Shown: piece by piece, positions 1-5,498 of the stretch
How positions within the stretch are numbered: position 1 is the first letter of the stretch
Layout: every line of letters starts with the position of its first letter
Assembly (NCBI GenBank): GCA_017467745.1
Contig: JAFUKV010000086.1
Location: 1 to 5,498, forward strand
Origin: Bacteroidaceae bacterium
GTDB taxonomy: Bacteria > Bacteroidota > Bacteroidia > Bacteroidales > CHK158-818
Direction: 5' to 3'
Length of the DNA stretch: 5,498 nt
Translations under genes and position numbers: made by a program
The notes under the pieces: model-generated
Seen by the model: the letters and a program-made list of their open reading frames with translations, nothing else
What the model was told of the DNA's origin: nothing
The model's database searches: none

Positions 1-62
1 AGTTCCCAAAACCCAAAACATATTTTTCGTATTAATATAACTTGCTACTTATCTTCTTTAAA

Positions 63-90
63 ATGTCAACAATAAGAACACTATTGACAT
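63..90 (-). terminator. AT-rich inverted repeat after the last gene, possible terminator
   Basis: The arms ATGTCAA (63-69) and TTGACAT (84-90) are perfect 7-bp complements around a 14-nt loop. The repeat lies 22 nt beyond the DUF4253 stop. Read on the minus strand, the hairpin is followed by TTTTAAAG, a short T run. The position fits a transcript end, but the stem holds only two G-C pairs and the T run is brief, so a weak terminator or a protein-binding palindrome are both possible. On the plus strand no T run follows. The rest of 1-112 holds nothing else I can support. Confidence 0.35.
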
Positions 91-112
91 CCTTACCAAA
101 CAGATAAAACGT

Positions 113-946
113 TTAATCCCACCAAAAGAACCAAACGGTAGACTTCGACAACATTTTTTCCAACGCTTTTACCGATCCTACACCTTGGTCTACAATATCC
201 GGACAAAAAGCATATTGCTCAAAAGCCAATTGCCGACACTCTTCTTTATGAACAGGACAAGGCACACAAAACTCCAATACGTCAGACGACATCGTAGCCG
301 GAACAGCCTTATAACATTCATACCAATATTTAGCGACAGACATCAATTCTATCTCATCCGGACATTCGTTCCATCCTCCGAAAGGAAGCCAAGCAAATAC
401 CTCCCACGCATTTCTGACCGGTATTTCCGCCAATATCAATGAATTTGTTTCCTGTATATTATAAAAACCGTTTACTGCTTCTCCAATCGCATCTTCCTCT
501 TCTTTATCAAAATCATCGTCCCCTGCATCTTCCATATCTTCCCGCAATTGGCAAAGTCTTTCATCCAAAAGTTCTTTTCCCGATTCCAAGCTTTTATCAA
601 GCACTTCTGTTCTGAACTTTCTGACTTTTTCCATACAAAGAACATCGGCATCTTCGTTAGAGTTTGCCAAGAAACTTTCATACAGGTTTTCCTCTACAAC
701 AACCAATATCGGTACGAAATTTTCTTTTTTCCCTCGCAATTGCGCTTCTTTATACGCTTTATTTATTAACAAAGCATTCGTACCCGACGGAAAAAAACTA
801 CATGTACAATCTAAGAACGATATTATCTTATCTTTCAATTCGTTCTCTTCTTTGCGCTCTGCGCCTTTTTTAGTTTTGATAACAACTGCAATAATTACGA
901 TTATTGCCACTATAAAAATGTATATCATACCTTTAAGTTTATTCAT
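113..946 (-). CDS. Membrane-anchored DUF4253 domain protein, function unknown
   Basis: The 277-residue protein has one hydrophobic segment at about 7-23, flanked by lysines on both sides, so orientation is ambiguous. A charged region follows, then FVPILVVVEENLYESFL (77-93) and a very acidic stretch (about 137-157). The C-terminal third matches my knowledge of DUF4253: WLPFGGWNECP (186-196), a WYECY helix (208-212), LAFEQYAFCPDIVDQGVGS (240-258) and the characteristic ending STVWFFWWD (269-277). The biochemical role of this family is not known to me, and no catalytic motif is visible. Ten cysteines occur, including C227-x2-C230 with H233 and C237 close by. The gene begins 36 nt after cobC without a clear ribosome binding site or convincing promoter, so it may be read through from the cobalamin operon. 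Hand counts of four 60-base lines give about 38% GC against about 54% for four lines from the cob and transport genes, so it may be a later arrival. Confidence 0.85.
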   Translation of the reverse strand: MNKLKGMIYIFIVAIIVIIAVVIKTKKGAERKEENELKDKIISFLDCTCSFFPSGTNALLINKAYKEAQLRGKKENFVPILVVVEENLYESFLANSNEDADVLCMEKVRKFRTEVLDKSLESGKELLDERLCQLREDMEDAGDDDFDKEEEDAIGEAVNGFYNIQETNSLILAEIPVRNAWEVFAWLPFGGWNECPDEIELMSVAKYWYECYKAVPATMSSDVLEFCVPCPVHKEECRQLAFEQYAFCPDIVDQGVGSVKALEKMLSKSTVWFFWWD

Positions 947-982
947 AATTTAAATACCGCACCCAATATCTTTATCTCCAAT

Positions 983-1510
983 TTAAAGAGTTATTTTTTT
1001 TACCGCTCCATACGGAAGCATAGTAGTAAAAACCTCATCAAATGTAATTTCTCCCGTATAGACGCGTGCGCACCCTATCACACCGCCATGTGTAAAAACC
1101 GCTACCCGGCGATAAGGCAATCGGCGCAAATCATCGAAAAAAGCGGTAACCCGACGATATTGGTCCATAAAAGACTCTCCTCCTTCTGTCGGCGTATCAA
1201 GCCATTGCTCGTACCATTGCAACAATTGCTGTCCCGAAAGGCTATCCCATCGTTGCATTTCCCATCGTCCGAAATTCAATTCCATAAGCCGTTCATCGCG
1301 AATGGCATCGGCAAACCCGCAAAACTCCGCCAACTTTACACACCGGCTGAGCGGGCTACAATAAACAGCCTCGAAAACACTGCTTTTCAAATTCTCAGCA
1401 ACCGTTTGAGCCTCCTTTTCAAATGTACTTTTTAACGGAACATCGGTTTGCCCGTAACAAGTTCCCGGAAGCACATCTACCGTCGTATGTCTAATTAACG
1501 TTATTTCCAT
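983..1510 (-). CDS. cobC: Alpha-ribazole phosphatase (adenosylcobalamin phosphatase), histidine phosphatase family
   Basis: This cytoplasmic phosphatase of the phosphoglycerate-mutase-like superfamily removes the 5'-phosphate from alpha-ribazole phosphate or adenosylcobalamin phosphate, the last step of nucleotide-loop assembly. The 175-residue protein opens ITLIRHTTVD (3-12), where H8 is the phospho-accepting histidine; the usual RHG is RHT here, as in many CobC proteins. CYGQTDVPL (18-26) is a CobC hallmark, CSPLSRC (51-57) supplies R56, the general acid is probably E77 in LMELNFGRWE (75-84), and FTHGG (139-143) holds the second histidine H141. The frame stays open to an upstream ATG at 1666, but those 52 extra residues lie inside cobS and precede the first beta strand. 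The start at 1510 is therefore chosen; it overlaps cobS by 10 nt (ATGGAAATAA), and AGAAGG lies directly before it, too close for a normal ribosome binding site. Confidence 0.93.
   Translation of the reverse strand: MEITLIRHTTVDVLPGTCYGQTDVPLKSTFEKEAQTVAENLKSSVFEAVYCSPLSRCVKLAEFCGFADAIRDERLMELNFGRWEMQRWDSLSGQQLLQWYEQWLDTPTEGGESFMDQYRRVTAFFDDLRRLPYRRVAVFTHGGVIGCARVYTGEITFDEVFTTMLPYGAVKKITL
1501..1510 (-). promoter_or_regulatory. 10-nt cobS/cobC overlap (ATGGAAATAA)
   Basis: The ten bases hold the cobC ATG at one end and the cobS TAA at the other, in different frames. Similar overlaps join the ATPase gene to cobU (3803-3815, ATGCGAAAAATAA) and cobU to cobT (3285-3298, ATGAAATGTTTTGA); cobT and cobS are one base apart (TAG-A-ATG, 2257-2263). 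These junctions support translational coupling along the operon. Confidence 0.6.
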
Positions 1511-2259
1511 CCTTCTGAATATATCAAAACCGTTATTATATAAAACGACAATTCGCACAACAGCATAATCGCCCCGCAACAATCGCCCGTGTACCCTCCT
1601 ATTTTTTTCTTCAAAAAAACAATCAAGGCAAAAAAGGCAAAAGCGGGCATTGCCACTCCCGGCCAATACCGCACAGGGAAGAAAACTGCAACAGGCAATA
1701 ACGCAAATAAAAGCGAGAAGAATAATTTCGTACCCGGCATTTTGGCATACAATATGCCCGATTTACACTGTTCTACCGGGCGGGCATACGGCAGAATATT
1801 AACCATCATACCCGTTATCCCCTTCGCCAAAGGGTCGGCAACCAGCAACAAAGAACATCTTAGAACAAGAGGCAGAGAAGATAAAAGCAATACTGAAAAC
1901 AAAAAATAGAAAATCAATGCTATTACTCCGTAAGTACCGATATGAGAATCTTTCATTATGGCAAGAATACGTTCGCGGTTAGCCCCGCCTCCACCAAATC
2001 CGTCAAAAAAATCGGCCAAACCGTCTTCGTGCAACGCCCCCGTCAGCAACAATCTTACAACAAGAGCCAGTACCACAGCAACCGTTACCGGAAACAAATG
2101 AGAAGCATAAAAAAGAGTGGCGGCAGACAATCCGCCGGTTACCCACCCCACCAAAGGCCAATAAGGAATGATGCGAGAAAAATTTTCGCCCGACACATCG
2201 ACCCATCTCCATAAAGGAAACCGGGTAAAAAAGACAAAAGCCGCCAATATAGATTTCAT
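1501..2259 (-). CDS. cobS: Adenosylcobinamide-GDP ribazoletransferase (cobalamin synthase)
   Basis: CobS is the integral-membrane enzyme that joins AdoCbi-GDP to alpha-ribazole or its 5'-phosphate, releasing GMP and forming adenosylcobalamin or its phosphate. The 252 residues match family length. Diagnostic elements are the N-terminal FFTRFPL (10-16), GALHEDGLADFFDGFGGG (74-91) with acidic residues E78, D79, D83 and D86 expected to bind metal, the following RERILAIMKDSHIGTYG (95-111), and GGYTGDCCGA (221-230) with D226. Hydrophobic stretches near 37-72, 111-142, 178-194 and 202-216 fit a polytopic membrane protein. The start lies one base after the TAG of cobT with no visible ribosome binding site, so translation probably depends on ribosomes finishing cobT. 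The last 10 nt overlap cobC. Confidence 0.96.
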   Translation of the reverse strand: MKSILAAFVFFTRFPLWRWVDVSGENFSRIIPYWPLVGWVTGGLSAATLFYASHLFPVTVAVVLALVVRLLLTGALHEDGLADFFDGFGGGGANRERILAIMKDSHIGTYGVIALIFYFLFSVLLLSSLPLVLRCSLLLVADPLAKGITGMMVNILPYARPVEQCKSGILYAKMPGTKLFFSLLFALLPVAVFFPVRYWPGVAMPAFAFFALIVFLKKKIGGYTGDCCGAIMLLCELSFYIITVLIYSEGWK

Positions 2260-2260
2260 T

Positions 2261-3298
2261 CTAAAAGTATTTGGTTACCTGAGCGTTGCCGAAAGTATTC
2301 ATCTCGTTAATCATACGTATCGCCGATTCTAAAACGGGATAAGCGCAAATAGCGCCTGAGCCCTCGCCCAAACGTAATCCAAGATTAAGAAGAGGTTTTG
2401 CTTTTAAATAACGCAATACGCTCGCATGTCCCGACTCATCACCTTGATGACCGAACACAGCATACGACAAAACCTCCGGATATAGTTTTGAAGCGGCTAA
2501 AATACAATTAGTCATAATAAAACCATCTACCAGAATTATCATCCCCAACTCGGCGGCACGCAACATCCCGCCTACGGCCATTACCATCTCATATCCGCCG
2601 AAGTATCGCATTACATCAAGCACATCATAACTACCTTTGTAATTTTGCAGAGCCTGCGTCAACACTTTTTCCTTATGCGAAACACCCGAAGCGTCCAACC
2701 CGCTACCGGCTCCCACACAATCATGCAAAGAGATGCCGGTTAAACAAGTCATCCACATCGACGAAGCCGAAGTATTGGCAACACCCATCTCTCCGAAACT
2801 TATTACATTACATCCATCCCGATAGCAATCGGTTACCACCTCAGCACCCGCTTCTATGGCTCGTTCCATTTCTTCGGCGGTCATGGCCGCTTCATACAGA
2901 AAATTACGGGTTCCTTTGCGAATTTTTTTATCTATCAAGCCTTCTATCGCTTGAAAATCACAATCCACGCCACCGTCTACAACCTTCAACTTGAATCCAT
3001 GCTGACGCGCTAAAAAATTCACGCCCGCCCCGCCCGACAAGAAATTACTTATCATCTGCCGGGTAACCTCTTTCGGAGAAAAACTCACTCCCTCATCGGC
3101 AATGCCATGATCTGCGGCAAACACTATATTATACGGATTAGACAGTTTCGGGGTAAGTGTTTGCTGAATCAACCCGACTTGCAAAGCCAATTCTTCCAAA
3201 CGCCCTAACGAGCCTTTGGGTTTGGTCAAATTATTTATCTTGTCAATCAGGCTATCCGTCAAAGTTTTGTCCGGATTCTTAATATCAAAACATTTCAT
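2261..3298 (-). CDS. cobT: Nicotinate-nucleotide--dimethylbenzimidazole phosphoribosyltransferase
   Basis: CobT moves the ribose-phosphate of nicotinate mononucleotide onto a lower-ligand base such as 5,6-dimethylbenzimidazole, giving the alpha-ribazole phosphate that CobS uses. The 345-residue length is typical. Diagnostic segments in order are LTKPKGSLGRLEELA (24-38), FAADHGIADEGVS (60-72), SGGAGVNFLA (88-97), SFGEMGVANTSASS (167-180, with E170), CVGAGSGLD (194-202), LVDGFIMTNCILAA (256-269) and LGLRLGEGSGA (306-316). E312 in the last corresponds to the catalytic glutamate (E317 in Salmonella). The ATG lies inside the cobU end, a 14-nt overlap, preceded by a purine-rich GAGAGAAG that is the best Shine-Dalgarno-like stretch in the window. 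A single-subunit CobT points to benzimidazole or purine ligands, not the phenolic ligands made by ArsAB pairs, but the actual base cannot be read from the sequence. Confidence 0.97.
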   Translation of the reverse strand: MKCFDIKNPDKTLTDSLIDKINNLTKPKGSLGRLEELALQVGLIQQTLTPKLSNPYNIVFAADHGIADEGVSFSPKEVTRQMISNFLSGGAGVNFLARQHGFKLKVVDGGVDCDFQAIEGLIDKKIRKGTRNFLYEAAMTAEEMERAIEAGAEVVTDCYRDGCNVISFGEMGVANTSASSMWMTCLTGISLHDCVGAGSGLDASGVSHKEKVLTQALQNYKGSYDVLDVMRYFGGYEMVMAVGGMLRAAELGMIILVDGFIMTNCILAASKLYPEVLSYAVFGHQGDESGHASVLRYLKAKPLLNLGLRLGEGSGAICAYPVLESAIRMINEMNTFGNAQVTKYF

Positions 3299-3815
3299 CT
3301 TCTCTCTTTTTTATTGTTACCGGGATACCCGAGACCATCCACACTACCTCATCCGCCTTTGAAGCGATATATTGGTTTACCCATCCTTGCAAATCGGTAA
3401 ACTTACGTTGAACAGGATTTTCCGGCATACCTCCGCAACCTATCTCATTTGTTACAAAGATAAAGACTGCATCTTGTCGAACCAACTCATCGAATGTTTT
3501 TTTGAACTCATCCAACGACTCCTCTACCAAACCGTCTGAATCGAAAAAAAAATTCGTACACCAAAGCGTAACACAGTCTACAACTACAACCCTTCCCGAA
3601 AAATCGTGCCGGTGCAAGTATTTTTCCTCCTCTACCGTCTCCCACTCTTCGCCTCTATCTCGTTGGTGGCGTTCGATACGGCGCCGATGTTCCTCGTCCC
3701 ATATACGAGATGTTGCGGCATATACCGGATTAGGCGATAATTCTTTCGCCTTTCGTTGTGCATAACCGCTTTTTCCGGAACGTTGTCCTCCCGTTACTAC
3801 TATTATTTTTCGCAT
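3285..3815 (-). CDS. cobU: Bifunctional adenosylcobinamide kinase / adenosylcobinamide-phosphate guanylyltransferase
   Basis: CobU phosphorylates adenosylcobinamide and then transfers GMP from GTP, giving AdoCbi-GDP, the corrin half of the nucleotide-loop assembly pathway. The 176-residue protein has the usual family length. It opens with a beta strand and a P-loop, GGQRSGKS (9-16, K15). The segment RRIERHQRDRGEEW (45-58) places H50 where the Salmonella enzyme has its guanylylated histidine (H46). VVVVDCVTLW (76-85) fits the Walker B strand. TNEIGCGGMPENPVQRKFTD (122-141) and the following WVNQ are strongly conserved in CobU. With both the P-loop and the histidine present, kinase and transferase activities are expected. 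Its start overlaps the ATPase gene by 13 nt and its end overlaps cobT by 14 nt. The codons for FFF (89-91) form a run of nine T, a possible slippage site. Confidence 0.96.
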   Translation of the reverse strand: MRKIIVVTGGQRSGKSGYAQRKAKELSPNPVYAATSRIWDEEHRRRIERHQRDRGEEWETVEEEKYLHRHDFSGRVVVVDCVTLWCTNFFFDSDGLVEESLDEFKKTFDELVRQDAVFIFVTNEIGCGGMPENPVQRKFTDLQGWVNQYIASKADEVVWMVSGIPVTIKKREDEMF

Positions 3816-4837
3816 AATCTTTTTTCTGTATTAAGAAAGCGCAAAGTATTGTCTATATTCTGACATACCGTTTGCAAAATTGCTTGACGATATATTTCTA
3901 TCTTATGCGCAGAAAGTATTCTAAGAGAGTATTTCGCATTCGCATTCCCCCATTCACACGGAATAAAACTATTGCGTATCAACGCATTTTTCAGCCAAAA
4001 CAAAAGCTCTGTATCTTGGGCCTCTATCGCGACCTTTATACTACCCGATACCGCAGGCCGGAAACTTCCCATTGACGTATCGAAAGAGATATTTCCCCTT
4101 TTGAAAAACCGGTCTATGGTATTTGAAAGTACAATGTCCTCAGTATTACCGCAAACCATACCCTCCGATTTAGACAACAACCACAACCGGTCGGCAAGTT
4201 GCAAGGCCTGCTCCAAATCGTGCGTAGAAAGTAAAATCGTTTTATGTTGCTTCACAGCCAAATCATGCAGCAAGTTCATCATCTCTATGCGGCTTACCAC
4301 ATCTAGGAAAGCGGTCGGCTCATCTAACACCACCACCGGACACTCTTGCGCCAGAGCTTTGGCAATCATAACTTTTTGTCGTTCTCCATCGGACAATCGG
4401 GCGACATAACTATGAGCTTTATCGGCAATACCTACCCACTCCATAGCCTGCTGTACCTGCTCTCTGTCATGCCGAGTAAGCCTACCGAAGAAACCGGTAT
4501 GCGGATACCTGCCCAACGATACCAACTCCGATACTCTCAACCCTCCGGCAGAGGTACGATCCGTCAAAACCAAGCCAATCCAACACGACAATTCCCGCTC
4601 GGAATAACAGCTCGCCGGCTTACCGTTCAAAGTCCATTCGCCGGCTAACGCTTGTTGAGAAGCGGAAATCGTACGCAACAAAGTAGACTTCCCGGCGCCA
4701 TTCGGCCCTAATAAGCACGTCAACTCACCACTATATAAAGCAAAAGACAAATGCTTGTGTACACACTTTACTGTTCGTCCGCTACCTTTATAGCCGATAG
4801 ACAAATCGTTAGCTTCTATTACCGGTTCGAGAGTCAT
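3803..4837 (-). CDS. btuD: Corrinoid ABC transporter ATP-binding protein with C-terminal extension (BtuD/FecE-like)
   Basis: This cytoplasmic ATPase should drive the permease encoded just upstream. I start it at ATG 4837, giving 344 residues; that ATG forms TGATG with the permease stop. An in-frame TTG one codon earlier is less likely. Walker A is GPNGAGKST (44-52), the signature is LSDGERQ (148-154) in place of canonical LSGGQ, Walker B ends in LDEPT with D172 and E173, the D-loop is FLD (177-179) and the H-loop histidine is H206. In the Q-loop region (about 89-100) there is no glutamine; by eye, T92 sits where FecE has it. BtuD/FecE proteins are usually near 250-260 residues. Here about 90 further residues follow (about 255-344), looking like a small alpha/beta domain with no motif I recognise; similar tails occur, as I recall, in Bacteroidota relatives. 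The 3' end overlaps cobU by 13 nt. ATPase identity is certain; B12 specificity rests on context. Confidence 0.9.
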   Translation of the reverse strand: MTLEPVIEANDLSIGYKGSGRTVKCVHKHLSFALYSGELTCLLGPNGAGKSTLLRTISASQQALAGEWTLNGKPASCYSERELSCWIGLVLTDRTSAGGLRVSELVSLGRYPHTGFFGRLTRHDREQVQQAMEWVGIADKAHSYVARLSDGERQKVMIAKALAQECPVVVLDEPTAFLDVVSRIEMMNLLHDLAVKQHKTILLSTHDLEQALQLADRLWLLSKSEGMVCGNTEDIVLSNTIDRFFKRGNISFDTSMGSFRPAVSGSIKVAIEAQDTELLFWLKNALIRNSFIPCEWGNANAKYSLRILSAHKIEIYRQAILQTVCQNIDNTLRFLNTEKRLCEK

Positions 4838-4839
4838 CA
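4835..4839 (-). promoter_or_regulatory. Stop-start junction TGATG joining permease and ATPase genes
   Basis: On the minus strand the permease stop TGA (4839-4837) and the ATPase start ATG (4837-4835) share one base. The preceding 20 bases are A/T-rich with no Shine-Dalgarno-like sequence, so a terminating ribosome probably restarts here. This decides the ATPase start in favour of ATG over the TTG one codon upstream. Confidence 0.6.
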
Positions 4840-5498
4840 ATTAAAATATTGTATTTTTTTCTGATTCACAATTACATATATAATTACCGGCGCACCTAAT
4901 ACCGGCGTTATGGCATTCAACGGTATAATACCGGACGAGCCCGGCATAACGCTCACCAAGTTGCACAACAGTGCAATGGCAGCCCCTAAAAACAACGTTA
5001 CAGGCAATAACCATTTATTATTAGAACTTCCCATCCACAAACGAGCCATGTGCGGCACAGCCAATCCGATAAAAGATACCGGACCGCAGAATGCGGTAGA
5101 AACAGCCGTCAATACTCCCGTGCCAATCAACAACCAGATACGGGTAAGGCGAACGTTTACGCCCAAGTTTTCGGCATACCGCTCTCCAAGCAACAAAGCA
5201 TTCAAAGGTTTTATCAATAAAACGGCAATCAGCAGCCCTGCTGTAAGCAGAGTGCAAAAAAACGGCAATTGTTTTAACGATACTCCCGCAAAATTGCCCA
5301 TTCCCCATAAAGTATAAGAAAAAACACCTTCGGCAGTAGCGAAAAAATTCAACAACGAAATGACAGACGAGGTGATATACCCCATCATAATGCCGATTAT
5401 CAACAGCATAATATTGCTCTGCACCCACGTAGAAAACAAAATAATTATGCCCAAAATCAACACTGCACCGGCAAATGCAGCCAATACAACCGCTATCG
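4837..5498 (-). CDS. btuC: Corrinoid (B12) ABC transporter permease, FecCD/BtuC family, 5'-truncated by window edge
   Basis: This is an inner-membrane permease of the FecCD family, which moves cobalamin, haem or siderophores from a periplasmic binding protein into the cytoplasm. The 219 visible residues are the C-terminal two thirds; family members run to about 330-350, and the frame stays open to the window edge, so the start lies outside. Hydrophobic segments fall at about visible residues 1-22, 28-51, 77-95, 120-139, 162-183 and 193-210. Family hallmarks are GERYAENLGV (104-113), the GPVSFIGLAVPHMAR block (138-152), which lies near the ATPase-coupling region in this family, and the terminal LNAITPVLGAP (193-203). 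The stop codon TGA shares its last base with the ATG of the ATPase gene. The family assignment is firm. The B12 substrate is inferred from the downstream cobUTSC genes; a ferric-siderophore role cannot be excluded from sequence alone. Confidence 0.88.
   Translation of the reverse strand, partial: IAVVLAAFAGAVLILGIIILFSTWVQSNIMLLIIGIMMGYITSSVISLLNFFATAEGVFSYTLWGMGNFAGVSLKQLPFFCTLLTAGLLIAVLLIKPLNALLLGERYAENLGVNVRLTRIWLLIGTGVLTAVSTAFCGPVSFIGLAVPHMARLWMGSSNNKWLLPVTLFLGAAIALLCNLVSVMPGSSGIIPLNAITPVLGAPVIIYVIVNQKKIQYFN

Noticed and set aside
1039..1046. TACATTTG on the minus strand, matching the Bacteroides -7 element TAnnTTTG, as a promoter for the DUF4253 gene
   Set aside because: No TTTG-like -33 element lies at the right distance, it sits inside the cobC coding sequence, and an 8-mer with two free positions is expected by chance.
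1511..1666. In-frame upstream ATG that would lengthen CobC by 52 residues
   Set aside because: The extra residues lie wholly inside cobS, lack family similarity and precede the strand that normally opens this fold; the ATG at 1510 gives the expected 175 residues.
3972..4409. Plus-strand open frame of 145 codons opposite the ATPase gene, and a similar one at 4910-5317 opposite the permease
   Set aside because: Both are antisense to strongly conserved coding sequence, resemble no family I know and have no start context; they are shadow frames.
4838..4840. TTG as start codon of the ATPase gene
   Set aside because: An ATG follows immediately and forms the common TGATG junction with the permease stop.
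5482..5484. TTG as a true start of the permease gene, giving a short 215-residue protein
   Set aside because: The frame stays open to the window edge with family-like hydrophobic sequence (IAVV before it), and a full permease needs over 100 more residues.
4837..5498. Annotation of the transporter as a ferric-siderophore or haem importer
   Set aside because: FecCD-family sequence alone allows it, but direct overlap with cobU and the rest of the nucleotide-loop genes favours corrinoid uptake.
1..5498. Cobalamin riboswitch, tRNA, CRISPR array, insertion sequence or long direct repeats
   Set aside because: No B12-box-like element, cloverleaf, spaced repeats or transposase sequence was seen; nearly all of the window is coding and a riboswitch would be expected beyond the right edge.

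Overview
The window looks like a chromosomal segment from a member of the Bacteroidales (Bacteroidota), related to Bacteroides, Parabacteroides or Barnesiella. The basis is the protein style (for example the LSDGE-type ABC signature and long C-terminal tail of the ATPase, and the RHT-type CobC), near-absent Shine-Dalgarno sequences, moderate GC and tightly overlapping genes. I cannot name the species.

All seven supported genes lie on the minus strand and read from the right edge to the left. In transcription order they are: the 3' two thirds of a FecCD/BtuC-type permease (4837-5498, running off the window), its ABC ATPase with an extra C-terminal domain (3803-4837), cobU (3285-3815), cobT (2261-3298), cobS (1501-2259), cobC (983-1510) and a membrane-anchored DUF4253 protein (113-946). 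The first six genes overlap or nearly touch: 1 nt shared, 13 nt shared, 14 nt shared, 1 nt gap, 10 nt shared. This is one operon with likely translational coupling. Only the DUF4253 gene is set apart, by 36 nt, and it is clearly more AT-rich. An inverted repeat at 63-90 may close the transcript.

Functionally, the transporter brings corrinoids (B12 or cobinamide) across the inner membrane. CobU converts adenosylcobinamide to AdoCbi-GDP. CobT activates a lower-ligand base to its alpha-ribotide. CobS joins the two halves, and CobC removes the phosphate to give or complete cobalamin. This is the complete nucleotide-loop assembly branch attached to an uptake system, so the locus looks built for corrinoid salvage and remodelling. 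No corrin-ring genes and no lower-ligand synthesis genes (bluB, bza) are in the window. The promoter and any cobalamin riboswitch would lie upstream of the permease, beyond the right edge.

The system itself is known. The less explained parts are the C-terminal extension and atypical Q-loop of the ATPase, and the DUF4253 protein at the operon's tail.
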